From: Galaxea fascicularis
Taxonomy: Eukaryota > Cnidaria > Anthozoa > Scleractinia > Euphylliidae
Assembly (NCBI GenBank): GCA_948470475.1
Contig: OX419347.1
Coordinates: 752,501-816,500, forward strand
Length of the DNA: 64,000 nucleotides
Reading direction: 5' to 3'
Position 1 is the stretch's first letter. Each line of letters starts with the position of its first letter. The notes beneath the pieces were generated by a model that saw only the letters and a list, made by a program, of their open reading frames with translations, ran no database searches and was not told the DNA's origin. A program made the translations under genes and the position numbers. Positions 27,112-39,062 of this stretch are shown here, in pieces.

Positions 27112-27354
27112 GGCAGCCACGAGTCATTTGTTTGACAAGTAAAAACAACGAACAAAACATAAATTTGAGGTCAAAGAGAACACGCCGCCAAACTTGCCTT
27201 TTCAAAATCCAAAATAATTTACGCGTTTGTTATTGCCTGTTCTTTCTTATTTCAGGGTTTCACAGGAAAAAGGGCCAGAAAAATCGAAGACTGCCGAGTC
27301 CTCAACGCGGTCTTGCTCCTCCATGGTTAATTGCGTGTAGCTTGCTGCGTTAAT

Positions 27355-30300
27355 ATGCGCTCTATTGTCTTCAGTGATTCCAAGGCAATTTGTCTCTTGC
27401 TCGTTGGTTTATTCGGTAAGTCGATCTCTGACTTTTGTGCGAAGACTTAACTCAGTCTAAATTTTATTGTTTTGTGTTTTTGATCCGAAAGTATTGCGAG
27501 TAACCGGCGCTGGTACGAACTTCACGACGACTCCTAAGGACAAGGAAGTCTTCGTTGGGTCGAGTGTGCAGTTCGATTGGGACTTTATCGACTCAGAAGA
27601 TGTGGAAGATGTTCGCTTTGGAGTTCTTGATCCCATTGCGGATAGCGGAGCCCACAAAGAAGTCGCCATTGTTAAGAAAAAAGATGGACCACCGAAGTTC
27701 AATAACATGGATCAATCCATCGAGTGGATACGTGATAGAGTTGAGGTTGTCCCACGCCGACGAGCAAGCTTTAGGATTAAATCGGTTAAAATGGACGACT
27801 CCAGAACTTTCTTTTGTGTTTTGATGACTCGCTCAATTGGAAGTGTGATGAATACCGTAAAACTGACTGTAGTAGGTGAGTATTGAACTCAACGTCTTTA
27901 CACCGTGGGCGCGGGAATTTGAATTTTGCCTTGGTTGGCCGGTTATCGAGATTTATAAAAGACCGCAAAACGATGTAATACTGTGCATAAGCGTAATTGT
28001 ACTGAAGTATATTGATGCTTACCTTAATAACAGCTTGAAAACTACTTTAGATGGTGCATTTGGCTTTCTTGTGAAACAGAAATCAAATTTAGGCTTCAAT
28101 GATGACAATGCTTGCCTCGTTTGGTCAGTTATTTCTCTAACTTTAATATATACTTTGCTCATTTAAGAAGCTTATTTCTGGAAGTGAAACGTCTCGCACT
28201 CTTAGAAGAGAAGGATTCTATCACCCTTTCTTAATAAAAGTCCCGGTCGTCTGATTTGCGAAACATTTCAGATAATGCGTTACGTAAACTTATTACTTGC
28301 TGTTTTGTTATTCGACAAAGTTTACGACCTTTCAATTCCTTCTTCTCTTTGCTAGCGATGATACTCTTATCAGTAAGTTGTTAATTTAAGGGAAGTCGAA
28401 ACTTCGGGACTGTTTAGATTGCAAGTCGACTTAAACTTATTATGTTGATCAATACAAATTCAGTATGGAATACACCTGTTCGAAAAAAAGTTGAAATTTT
28501 TACCTCGCGTGCTTTCCATTTGGAACGTTATAGGGTTCTCGTAGTAGTTTTAATTGATAGAAAAATGATACAGTACTGCTAGTTTGTACTTAGTGATGCT
28601 TCCATTCGTGCGTGATAATAGCCATTTTACGTATAATTGCCACGGAAAAACTTATTTTGTGGGATTTGCATAATTTTGCCAGTAAAATTTTCCATAAAAA
28701 TAGCAATTTTCTGATCGCCGCACTGTGACATCTTGCTTCAATTTCTGTCAAATTGATAAGCATCTATTAAGCTTATATCTCAATATCACGAAACGCCAAA
28801 GTTATTTACTGTTTTTTTGCATGGAAACCAATCTCGAACATTCAAGGAAAAAATTCTTGCATCAGGTTTAAAGTTAATCAAAACTTCTGTAATATTAGCC
28901 CAAAGGATATATTCTGAACCACAAGGATTCAATTTATCGCGTTTCCGTATCAGCTACATTAAATTTGCATGCACCTTGTGCCAATATGTTTTTTTTACCT
29001 TTTGAGTTTCTAATCTACAGGTGTTTAATAGAGCCCCTGTTTAGCATGTCTGTTAATGGTTCAATTTGGTTATGGTGTATATGTTTCTCCATTATCAGTT
29101 TTAAGAGCCAAAAATAAAAACCTCTTTTGGAAGGATTTCTGTGATGAAATGCTAGAAAGCAATATTAATAGTTGTTGTTTTTTTAATTTAAAACTGGAAA
29201 TTTGAAGCCTGCTAACAACTTAAAGTCTTTGAGGATACACATGATATAACAAAAATACTGGTCTCCTCCATTCATGAATTAAAATCCTAGCCCTGCCTTC
29301 CTTATGTTCAAAACTTCTCTTTCATATCTCATGGGTGTGGTTCCATAAATGACTGAAATTTTTCCTTTTGCCAATGTTCATGCTTTTTCAGCTTGTTCTG
29401 AGTATACAATGGTGCATCATCTTTTGAGTTATCTTTGGATCAACAGTTTTGAAACAGAAATGTTCATTAATCTTTCATTTTCTTATATGAGTTCTTCTGG
29501 CCTGCACTCATTTTTAAGAATTTTGACGCACAAAATTTTCTGAATAGATCGAGCCAGCTTGCAATGACTAACATCATGATACTTTCAGACAGATTGAAGA
29601 GTTGTAAGAAATGAGCAAGATTTTCTCTTTTTTATTCCTCTATTTCAGGGTTCGAAATAAATCAGAGCTTTTAGCCTGAATTTACAGGCTTTTTTTCCCA
29701 AGGCTGATTTTTTCGCCGATCAATAGATGTAATTTTCTATTGCTTCCATGAAAAATTGCCGGCTGTCGCCGGCACCATTTTGAACCCTGTATTTTTAGGT
29801 ATGACAGTAGTTGTCATGTGATGTTAGTGAAAATAATGAAAAGTTGGCACTAAAGAGGAATTATCAAGCCAAGATCAGTTTGTATTGTATTTGTCTATGT
29901 TTAGCCAAAATTAATTAGTTTCTTGTCAAATACTGCAAATGACATTGACTATGTTCTGAGAAATGTTGACAAATGGCAGCCATTTTGAGTGTGGAAAATG
30001 TTACATTTAGCTCTTGGAAGAACTCTTGTCTGGGAGAGGGGGGTCAGGGAACTCTATGTGTAGGTCCTTAGTTTTGGTGTGAATCTCTATGCAGCAGTTG
30101 TTTTGAATGCACAGGGGGAAACTGTTATGAAAGTTTTTAAATTATATGCCAATCAAAAGTGTCCCAACTACAACACAGTTTATATTTGATGCTAAAAATT
30201 ACCAGAAAAAATGCTATTATCTCATTTAGAGGGGATTTTGCTCAAAGTTATAATAAAGGAAATCTTGGTTTTGGTTTGGCTCATCAGGAATTCTTGTAAA

Positions 30301-33300
30301 ATGTAGATTTCATAGTAAATGTTTTCTTGGCTAGCTGATGAAGAAAGTTGTTTTCTTGGAAGCAAGCAAATATTCTTCTTTTTTCCTGTGTTAGTAGTTT
30401 TACTTTTAAACATTTTCTCTGCTCTTTTGCAATTAATGTAGGAAATGCAGTATAATTTATTTTTGCCAACAGTGTTTCCCCAGTCTAGATCAAAGTAAGG
30501 ATTTACATGTACATGTAAATGTATAATCTTCAGATACACAGGTCTGTAACTGATATGTGGCATTATGCTTATTCGGCTGTTTTGTGAAACATGAATGATA
30601 TATAAACAATTATGAAATAAATAATCTAATAATATGAACTGAAGAAATGAAATAGAGACTGATGCTTGCAGTTGTAAACAAAATTTATGCAGTTGTGTAA
30701 AGAAGCCTGAAAAAACTCAGGACTTCAACTGGAGTTGAACCTGTGACCTCATGATGCCTGTGTGATGTTCTAACCAACTGAGCTATGAAGCCACTGACAT
30801 TACCAGGAGCTGATCAAGTGTGTTTTGCATAACATTTTCTTCTACCTGAAAGTAGCAGTTTGGTAGGCCTGTATTTCTGAGTAGGCTTCTTGCATTGTGT
30901 TGTTTTCAGAAGGCTCAAAATCAAGTTGAATATACCAATCTGGCATATGTAATACCTTTAAGCTTAATTACAAAAGATACATTATTTGCTTTTTAAAACA
31001 ATATAATTTTTGTGTCATATTTGTATTGGGTATTTAGATTTTAATAAACCGGCTATGTGTTTAATTTTGTGTAGCCATTTTTTCCCTCTATCATGTTGTT
31101 TGTGTTGCCTTTGCAAACAGAACATAGCACATATTTTATTCTGCTTTTTTGGGGAAAATTGAAGCATAAAAGAGATTTTGATCTTAATTCACTTCCTGGT
31201 ATCTCTGCCTTCCACTTCTAAATAACGTAAAATAGGTTCAAATCTTGGATGCCAAGGGTTCTTTTGATGTTTTTCTGCTCTTTATATAATTTAAATAAAC
31301 AGCACAGTAATTATTTAATTTTGTAAAAGTCTGAATGTGATCTGTAACAATAGTATGGAAGACTCTCCTTTGGATCATCCACGTGCATTGTTAATCCAAA
31401 ACACGGTTGTTTTTCCCTCTTTTGCTTTCTGTGGCGTTTTTATCCCTTGCACTACTTCAAGTTGGTAGTAAGTTGCTAATGCTCTTCTTGTTGGTTACAT
31501 TGTTTTCAGACCTTTTGATTGACAAGTTATCCTCCACCATATCGATTGAATCATGGCAGGGTCACAGGTTAACAGCAGTTTGTGCTGTGAGAGTTTCTTC
31601 AGGAACAAATGCAAAGTTTTCTTGGATGTATGTTCCATCAAACAGAGTGATTGCCAGAGAAAAACATGATGATACCTGGAGCAAAAGCTACTTAATGTTA
31701 ACTACATATAAAGATGAAGACTTTGAAGCACTTCAGTGCCGCGCTGAAACTAAACAGACTACAAAATTCCATGTCATCAACATCACTAAACTGAGTAGGT
31801 GGAAAATTAAGATAACATCTTTTTTCAGACAAAGTGGAAATTTGGAAAATAATAAGAAAACTAGACAGAACCTCAAGAAAAATTAATGATGCTCAACCAC
31901 AACTTAAATATATGCAAAATTATAGAAATCATTGGTCAGGAGTGATTCTGTTGAACAAATTCTCTGATTGTTTTTTAAGAACAAGTTATTAACATGTAAT
32001 TGTGGCAATATTTGTATTTCTTATGTTTTATCAAATTTGAATCAGGTGTTTTATTACCAAACTTTGGATTTTTGCTGGTAGGAAGATTTTGAATGGAAAG
32101 TCTGTTCATGACCAGGTTTTTGTTAGATCCAATATTATTTTGTAGATGCTACATGTATTGACCATGAAATTTACCTCCAGTGAAATACATTTTTTTTTTT
32201 ATGTTTTAGGTTCTCCAACAGAACCTCGGAATCTCAAGGCAGAAAGGGTGTTCAATAGTCAAAGTGCACGGCTATATATTCGGCTGCACTGGGACCCACC
32301 CAAGAACAATGGTGGAACTATGATTAAGAGTTATATTGTATCATATGTACCAAAAGGTCTGCCGTGGAAGTCATCAACAAACTCAGAGACTGAAAAAACT
32401 GAATTCAGTGATTTGAATGTTCCATCTGGTAACATTTACAAGGCTAGGGTTAGGGCAAAGAACAAAGCAGGAACTGGTCCATCATCCAATGAGATTGAAA
32501 TTAATCTTGGTATGTTGCAAAAAATGTACCTACTTTGATTATAAAGTATTTTTTTATGGTTAAATTTTGTATTGTGAGGGAGTCTCTCCAGGTGACAGGA
32601 ACATTGCCATGCTGACATACTTAAAAATTTTAAGGCTGGGTTTGCAGTTAAGTTTCAGTACTAGATCTATAAAGTAACTAGTTTGTGCTTACCTTGTAGA
32701 AAAAAATACCCACCCTCATTAATTTTGACCAAGCAGTTAACATGAGAATGAAGGTGGCCACACAGGCATTTTCAAACTTTCAGTGTTGAATTTTGGAACC
32801 AACTTTAATTCTGAGGCTGCTCAAGGAGAACAATGTAGCATCTGTTAATCTAAAGAGAACCAGGGCCGAGTTGCTCGAAGCATGGTTAGCGCTAACCATT
32901 GGTTAAGTGGTATTAAAACCTATAGGTTGTCATGGTATTAAACCTTGGTTAGCGCTAACCATGCTTTGAGCAACTCAGCCCAGATTGTTTAGATACATAG
33001 TATTAATGGCAGATAAAAGAGCAGTGCTGATTGACTTCAAGTACTTGAGTGAACCTGTGAGGGTCAAAATTATTAGGAATGCACTGGCTAAGTGTTGGCT
33101 CATGCAGTTTTCAATTCATCATCTGTAACTACAGTCGAACCTCGATTATCCAGACTTGTCGGGACCTCGGTAAATAGTCCGGATAATCGAGAGTCTGGAT
33201 AATCGAAAATATGAATATTAATGAGATAGAGATGTAAAAAAAAAAAGGTATACAGCAAAGAAAACATCATTTTAAGAGTCATTGTCAGAGAAAACCAGGA

Positions 33301-36300
33301 AAGCAACAACTGGAGAGTCTTCAAAGAATAAGAAATCTTGATGATAAATGGCAATGACATGTCAATATATAATTTTTTGCTGATTGAAAACAAATGATAC
33401 TGTTATCGTATGAACAATGAGACAATTGATTACACTTTGATATGTAACGACAAACAGGAAATCGTGTTGAATAAGAACTGCCATCATTGGAGTGTCCATA
33501 ATTAAGAGGTTAAGTTTGTATGAATTTTCTCGCTGGGGCCGAGATTTCGTGTCCGTTGTCCGTATTATAGAGGTTATTTTTACAAAGATTGTATGGGCAT
33601 TTTCCCGGGCCCAAGTGAACTGTCCGTATTAGAGAGGTGTCCGTAAGGAGAGGTTCAACTGTATCATTAATTGGATGCTGTTTACAATAGGCGTATGGAA
33701 AATAGAGAATGCGGAATGTCGGAAAGCCAGAATCCGGAAGGCCGGAAAGACGGAATGCCGGGAAAAAATAGGTATTGAGAAAGATGTATGTGTTGTGCTA
33801 ACGTAAGTTTTGGGAAAAATACGGGACGGGGGGGGGGGGAGGGGTCGTATTCTGCATGCTTAGTACCTAGGGTGTTATTCTTTCCAGTCTGGTGTTGCAA
33901 TGGTAGCTCTGAGATAGCACATCAACTTTCACATACAAATTTGGGGATTTTGAGTTGCAGGATTTACAAAGGTTTAAGCAATTTCCGAATCTTGTCCCAA
34001 ACCCTTTTCTGTGGAGAGCGAATTGCAGTGAGTTCATAGGTCCTTTCCCTAAATCTAATACGCGTGACAAAAACTGGAAAACCTCAGAACACCTTTTTTG
34101 TTTCCTCGGGTGGCTAAGCTGGGAAACATCGTGGAGACATACGCAAGCTCAAATTGTTGCCGCGACATTGTTGCCTTGTTTAGCCAGAACTGAAGTTGAA
34201 TGTGAAAGTTGATGTGCATAGAATAATTGTGGAATACCGTCCAGGAAATGAAGACTGTTTTGTGTGATATACACAGTTGGTCAGATACCAGCTGATTATT
34301 CCGCCCTATGATAATATAGAAAATATTCCTGTAGGGATTTTTAAATTGCAAATAATTATACTCCTTTCCTGGCAATTCCGTGTAATAGTGTTTGAATTGA
34401 TAGTTTCGCCAACAAATGCTCCTTGCGTGACATCATAAAAATTGAACACTTGTTGATATCGTGTAACGTAATCGCCATGGATAATCGATCCTCTGTCCGA
34501 CGGATTGACAGCCAATCTTGATTATTTTGAAATCAAAGGCAATACTTTGAAGTTAGATCTAAGTTTAAGATAATGCTCGATATACCAAAATAGTAAATTT
34601 TAGCCAAGACCGACCATTTTATTCTGAGACAATAAGCCGCTATAACCTCGCAGGAAACTTGGGCTACTGTTCGCGGTATCGCAATTTATTTGATTTTAGA
34701 GAATGTGAAGTAGCAAGTCTGTTGTGTTTAAATCGTGAACAGCATTCTAACGGTAATGAGTTATAAAATGACAATAAATTACGAGAGTTGAGAGACGTTC
34801 AATGATTTAAATAAGGAAACCACTTACAAACATTGCTATGAAAAACAGCGGTGCATTGCTAATATTTAGCATGGTTCATGCAAACACATTTTAACGACTC
34901 AAGCTAAAGTTCACGGATTTTAGTAGTAGAGATGTTAGACTTGCAAACTATGGAGAGACTGTTGGAAAAAAACGCCGCACCTCTGAGAAAAGTCACTCTC
35001 AAATTAGGTCAAAATTAGCATACGCCATTTTCGCGCATGGTGCAAAATTTCGAAAATCTTACAAAAATTCGCTTTTTTTAAAAGTTGGAATTTTGTGCTT
35101 GAAGAACGTAATATAACCTGTAAACAACACAAACTACTGACATGAGTCCCCAGAAATGATGCGAAATGTGTTTTATTCAGCATCAAACTTGGCATATATT
35201 TAGCGTGACTTCGGGGTCGATGAAGGCCAAAACAAGGGGGGGTGGTCAAAGTAGGAAAGCAAATACCAGAGAAATCCCTAAATACCATCCTCCTTTATCA
35301 TTTCGGATAGGCATTAAATGGTGAAAGTTTGAAGTCAATTGGCCGACCCCCATCTTTCACCCCTGCCTGGTTTTCTCTGACAGTGACTCTTAATTGTGTA
35401 ATCTACACAGCCTGTATGTATATATCAGCTGAATGCATTAGAATATTTCTTTGTCTCATTGCACTCGCGAATTTTGAAAATCGCACAGGATAATATGCCA
35501 ACCGCCGACCGGTTGGCCCAGCGGTAGAGCACCGGACTGCTGTGCGGGAGGTCGGGGGTTCCAGCCCTGGCCGTACCAACACTCAGGGTCTTTAAATAAC
35601 TGAGGAGAAAGTGCTACCTTTGTAATGACATCTGCAAATGTTAGACTTTCTAGTCTTCTTGGATAAGGATGATAAGACCGGAGGTCCAGTCTCACAACTC
35701 TTCACAAATTGACTTTGTGGGACGTAAAAGAACCACTAGGGACGTAATGAACCCTGGCTGTGACCACCCCTAGTGCTGACCTAGAGGGCCACATGTTAGA
35801 AAACTCTTATTGGGTTAAACGTGTCTATACCCTCTATAAAAAATGAATATCGCATCGTATCATATCGTATCAAAAGTCTTTTGAAAGGATTATTGGGCTT
35901 TTTGCGACTTTGAGTTTTCAAGATCACAGCTAATTAATATTAATGAAAAAATTGGGACCAGAGAAAAAAGTCCGGATAATCGAGGTTCGACTGTACATAA
36001 AACTTTTGTGTAATGGATCAGTGTTCCAGATTACATTCAAAGTTCAAGAGGGTCAAGGAACTTACGTTTTCAGGGTTCAAGAGGCTTGTCAGCTTTTTTA
36101 AATCTTCTTTAATGCTATCACTCATAGCATTAGGCCAGAAAGGAAGCATCAGACTCCTCTCTTTTTTGAAACACTGACAGACCTAGATCAAGTTAAAGAA
36201 GTTAAATCAGGGAAAGACTTTGGTTTGGTCAAACAAACACTTTTCCATTTGGTTATATTTTCATCAATTTGCTGGAACCAACTGTTTTCTTAAATAGTAG

Positions 36301-36505
36301 TGTGGTTTATTCTTTGCGCCTCAGGCAGTTTCAGTTGCTTTGACTTGGTTAATACTACGTTATGCTGTCTTATCTTCTGATCTGAGTACTTTTGGTTATT
36401 TCCCTAGAAGATGGTCCACGAGACAGTCGTTATTCTGGAAGTGCCATACAACTTTGCTTGGAGGCAAGCCTGCTGTTAGTGTCATTGATGATCTGGGTTT
36501 TGTAA
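27355..36505 (+). CDS. Compact secreted Ig-Ig-FN3 protein with GPI-anchor-like C-terminus
   Basis: Exons are 27355-27415, 27492-27875, 31510-31794, 32210-32509 and 36408-36505, all joined in phase 1, giving 375 residues. Order: signal peptide (1-20, core AICLLLVGLF), V-like Ig (21-148, F-strand SRTFFCVLM), a second Ig (149-243, LTAVCAV...LQCRAE), an FN3 domain (244-343, PTEPRNLKAE...IRLHWDPP...YKARVRAKNKAGTG) and a short last exon reading SRYSGSAIQLCLEASLLLVS and ending MIWVL-stop. That tail is small residues, a spacer and a terminal hydrophobic stretch with no basic cytoplasmic anchor, which is the pattern of a GPI-attachment signal. An AATAAA lies at 36512-36517. The B-strand cysteine of the first Ig is replaced by Trp (VQFDW), as in the receptor on the other strand at 15.7-16.1 kb. 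The protein is probably lipid-anchored on the outer cell face; its ligand cannot be read from sequence. Extra exons between 32509 and 36408 are not excluded, although the phases already match. Confidence 0.83.
29646..29789. mobile_element. hAT-like MITE with 5-bp TSD
   Basis: CAGGGTTCGAAAT at the left and ATTTTGAACCCTG at the right, flanked by TATTT on both sides (29641-29645, 29790-29794). A subterminal GCCGGCTGTCGCCGGC hairpin resembles that of the 8.7-kb copy. It lies in an intron of the Ig-Ig-FN3 gene. Confidence 0.8.
30689..30797 (-). mobile_element. Second tRNA-derived SINE family
   Basis: Read on the minus strand the head is GGCTTCATAGCTCAGTTGGT (A-box) followed by AGGTTCAACTCC (B-box). 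The body then reads TTGAAGTCCTGAGTTTTTTC and AGGCTTCTTTACACAACTGC. The tRNA-like part lacks a clean acceptor pairing and continues straight into body sequence, so it is a SINE and not a working tRNA gene. It lies in an intron of the Ig-Ig-FN3 gene. Confidence 0.65.
32863..32981. mobile_element. Short palindromic MITE
   Basis: GGGCCGAGTTGCTCGAAGCA at the left pairs with TGCTTTGAGCAACTCAGCCC at the right. The arms include ATGGTTAGCGCTAACC, itself a palindrome. It lies in the last intron of the Ig-Ig-FN3 gene. Confidence 0.85.
33132..35993. mobile_element. pogo/Tigger-like non-autonomous element
   Basis: The terminal repeats CAGTCGAACCTCGATTATCC and GGATAATCGAGGTTCGACTG are of pogo/Tigger type, with TA on both outer sides (33130-33131, 35994-35995). 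No transposase frame is recognisable in the 2.9 kb. It contains an internal related segment (about 33490-33660, ending AGAGGTTCAACTGTA), a GGAATGCCGGAAAG-type short tandem stretch (about 33700-33765) and a SINE (35505-35830). It lies in the last intron of the Ig-Ig-FN3 gene. Confidence 0.75.
35505..35830 (+). mobile_element. tRNA-derived SINE, copy 2 (best preserved)
   Basis: The head reads as a tRNA: A-box TTGGCCCAGCGGTAGAGCAC, B-box GGGGGTTCCAGCCC, then the family body with ACACTCAGGGTCTTTAAATA, TTAGACTTTCTAGTCTTCTT and CCCTGGCTGTGACCACCCCT. It lies inside the pogo-like element at 33.1-36.0 kb, so it inserted after that element. Confidence 0.8.
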
Positions 36506-36511
36506 AGAGTA

Positions 36512-36517
36512 AATAAA
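36512..36517 (+). terminator. Poly(A) signal of the Ig-Ig-FN3 gene
   Basis: AATAAA begins 7 bp after the stop codon of the terminal exon, which would give a very short 3' UTR if used. Later signals may be used instead. Confidence 0.45.
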
Positions 36518-37932
36518 AATAAGATGATAACAACAAACCCATCTGGAATCCAGCTGATAATGAGCCACGTTATGAAGGAATACTGACTGTGGTCAGTAGA
36601 CCTAGAGTTGAGTACAAAAGCTTGACCTGTTGAATCTAAAGGAATTCAATCAAACATAATTTACACTTGTCAAGCAATGTGGGAGATTTAAAATACAGGC
36701 GTGGGTAAATGTTGGTGGATGTAATTTGTTATGTTGTACAGACAATTTTATAATTTGGCCAAAGATACACAATTTGACACAATTTTCATCAGAACACTTA
36801 ATACATTTTATCTTCATGGACTATCAGTTTTATCTTGGCCTCATTTATGGCACATACTTAAATGGCATTGCATGGTGAATGGTTCACGCAGCACAAAATG
36901 ATGTACATCTTTTCACAATTTCTGCAGTATGATTCCAATAATTGCAGGTCTAAAGGCCAATATTAATGTTTACTTCACACTGAAACATTCTTAATCAAAT
37001 TATAAAATGAATTTGAAGTGTTTAAAGATTTACCATTAATAAATATATTTATATTTACATTAGAAAATATTGTTGTTAATAATAATAATAAATGAGTAGA
37101 CCTATTTTATTTAAATTTGTTTGTGTTATCTATAGAAGAAGTACAAAGGAAATATTTCTAAGATGCTTCATAATTTATTTTATATGTTGCTGACTTAAAT
37201 TTAAATTTTTTTGAGTGTGTAATGGCAAAAGACCATGTTGTCACGTCAGCAGTTAATTTTTGTAGAATGACATAATTGAGACACTGTAGACTGCCTCTAT
37301 CTCAACTAAATGTCACTGAAACATTTGCTATAAGCTTCTTTTATCAATGTGTGTCAATGAGGCAGTGGCAGTTTGAGGTTTAGGGTGAGGGTTGCAGTTA
37401 CTGTTCTGTGATCAAAATTGATAGCAATATGTTGGTTTGGGGTTGGGTATGCTGTTATTATTTAACTGAACTTTTCTGGAGTGGAAAACCTTTGTCAAAG
37501 AATTTATTGGTAGAAGTTGGTTATGCTGTTTTTGATAACCATAAAATAGGACCTTTGCTATTAGCATACTGGGTTTTGAGAGGGTATGTTATTGTTGAGT
37601 TAGTATAAAACCTTGCTGCATACTAGTTTTAAATTGGTTAACTAATTCATGCAGTGATTTTCAACTTTCTTGAAGTTGGTGTTTGGTTGGTAGCCTGTTA
37701 TTGTGCAGAAGAGGTGTTGAGGGTGTAGGAGGTGTTGGTTGAGGGGAAGGGAAGGGGCCAGGCTAAACAGGGGGTGCGGGGGGGCTATGACCTTCCAGCC
37801 TTCCTAGTTGTGTCCTCCCTGTACCAATCTTCATAACAGTCTCTTAATAACCCCCATTTTCCTCCTCTTCACCTTGAAAAACTGCATTTATAGACCATTA
37901 GATATGTTCTGTATGTACAGTATATCAATGGT

Positions 37933-38286
37933 CAGGGCTCGAGACTAACTTTTCAGCTTACTAGCCCAGTGGCTAGTGCACATGTTTTAAGCTAACATTT
38001 TCACTGGCCAAAATGGCTAGTGCAAGGCCTACTAACCAAAACTGAATTTTTACTAGTCTGTGGCTAACTGGCTACCATTACATTGCACTTATACATTGTT
38101 TATTTGGTATCTTATACATCGGACATATCGTCTGTAGGCCTTTGTAGCCTGCAATTAGCAGAGCTATTCTAGGCGGGCTACTTAAGCTGACACTTTATAA
38201 TAAGCTTTCTCTCACACACACACAAATAAATAAAAAGCCAGATGCACATAAATTGCGTTAACCTGAAGGGAAATTCTCGAGCCCTG
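37933..38286. mobile_element. hAT-like MITE with 5-bp TSD, longer variant
   Basis: The ends are CAGGGCTCGAGA and TCTCGAGCCCTG, with ATGGT directly repeated at 37928-37932 and 38287-38291. The interior has several CTAGCCCAGTGGCTAGTGC-like hairpins. A fragment with the same CTAGCCCA motif occurs at about 44758-44855. It lies downstream of the Ig-Ig-FN3 gene. Confidence 0.8.
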
Positions 38287-38488
38287 ATGGTCTTCAGTTT
38301 TTCAAGAAGTATTCAGTCAATTTAGAAATGCTGTCATTAAGACTACCAAAGTAGAATTTTACTAAGGTTTTTTGGCATTACTTTGTACTTTGTAATAAAA
38401 ACACAAAAAACTATGGACTTAAAAAAGTTGAATGAGACTTTGTGCCTGTTTGGGTTGGGGTTTTGTTAGACATTTATTGCAACATAAA

Positions 38489-39062
38489 TTAAAGTGCCAC
38501 TACGACCAAAAAAACAATTACTCTGTTTCTTTGGATTTTAAAACTATGTTAACCAAACACTAAGTGACCCAAGTTTTAAGTTCTGATTTTAAAAAGACGC
38601 CTGTTTATTTTAACTGGAATTTTGTTATTTATTGGTCCGCCATTACTAACTTTAAGATCTTGAGAGAGCTGGGTCGAGGAGAAAATGACGTTAAAGACTC
38701 ACTGGTTTAAGAATGCAATGCGTGTGTACGCGGCTGAATTAATATGCAGCACAGGAGTTTCGGGCTTTCAGATTTTTAAACTCGTGTTTTGCATATATAA
38801 TAAGTTGCGTTTACACGCTGAAATTTTAAGCTAGTGAGTAAATGATGTCACTTTTCCCTAGATCCAAGCCTCTGAGGTCCAATCGTTTAGTTTTGAACGT
38901 GAGTAATGGCAGACCATGAAATCCAAACCTTACACTCGAAATAAACAGCCTTTGGATAAAAATCAAAGCTCAAATTTTTGCCAGTCAAGTGTTCAGGAAA
39001 CGCGCTTCCAAAATCTGAAGAAAAAAAAGAAAATGATTGTTTTGATCATAGTGGCACTTTAA
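38489..39062. mobile_element. MITE with TTAA-type ends
   Basis: TTAAAGTGCCACTACGACCA at the left and its complement TGATCATAGTGGCACTTTAA at the right. TTAA at both outer ends fits a piggyBac- or Kolobok-type target duplication. No transposase is seen. It lies between the Ig-Ig-FN3 gene and SNRPA1. Confidence 0.7.

Noticed and set aside
30722..30797. tRNA-like sequence on the minus strand
   Set aside because: A- and B-boxes are present, but the acceptor stem does not pair properly and SINE body follows directly, so it is not called a tRNA gene.
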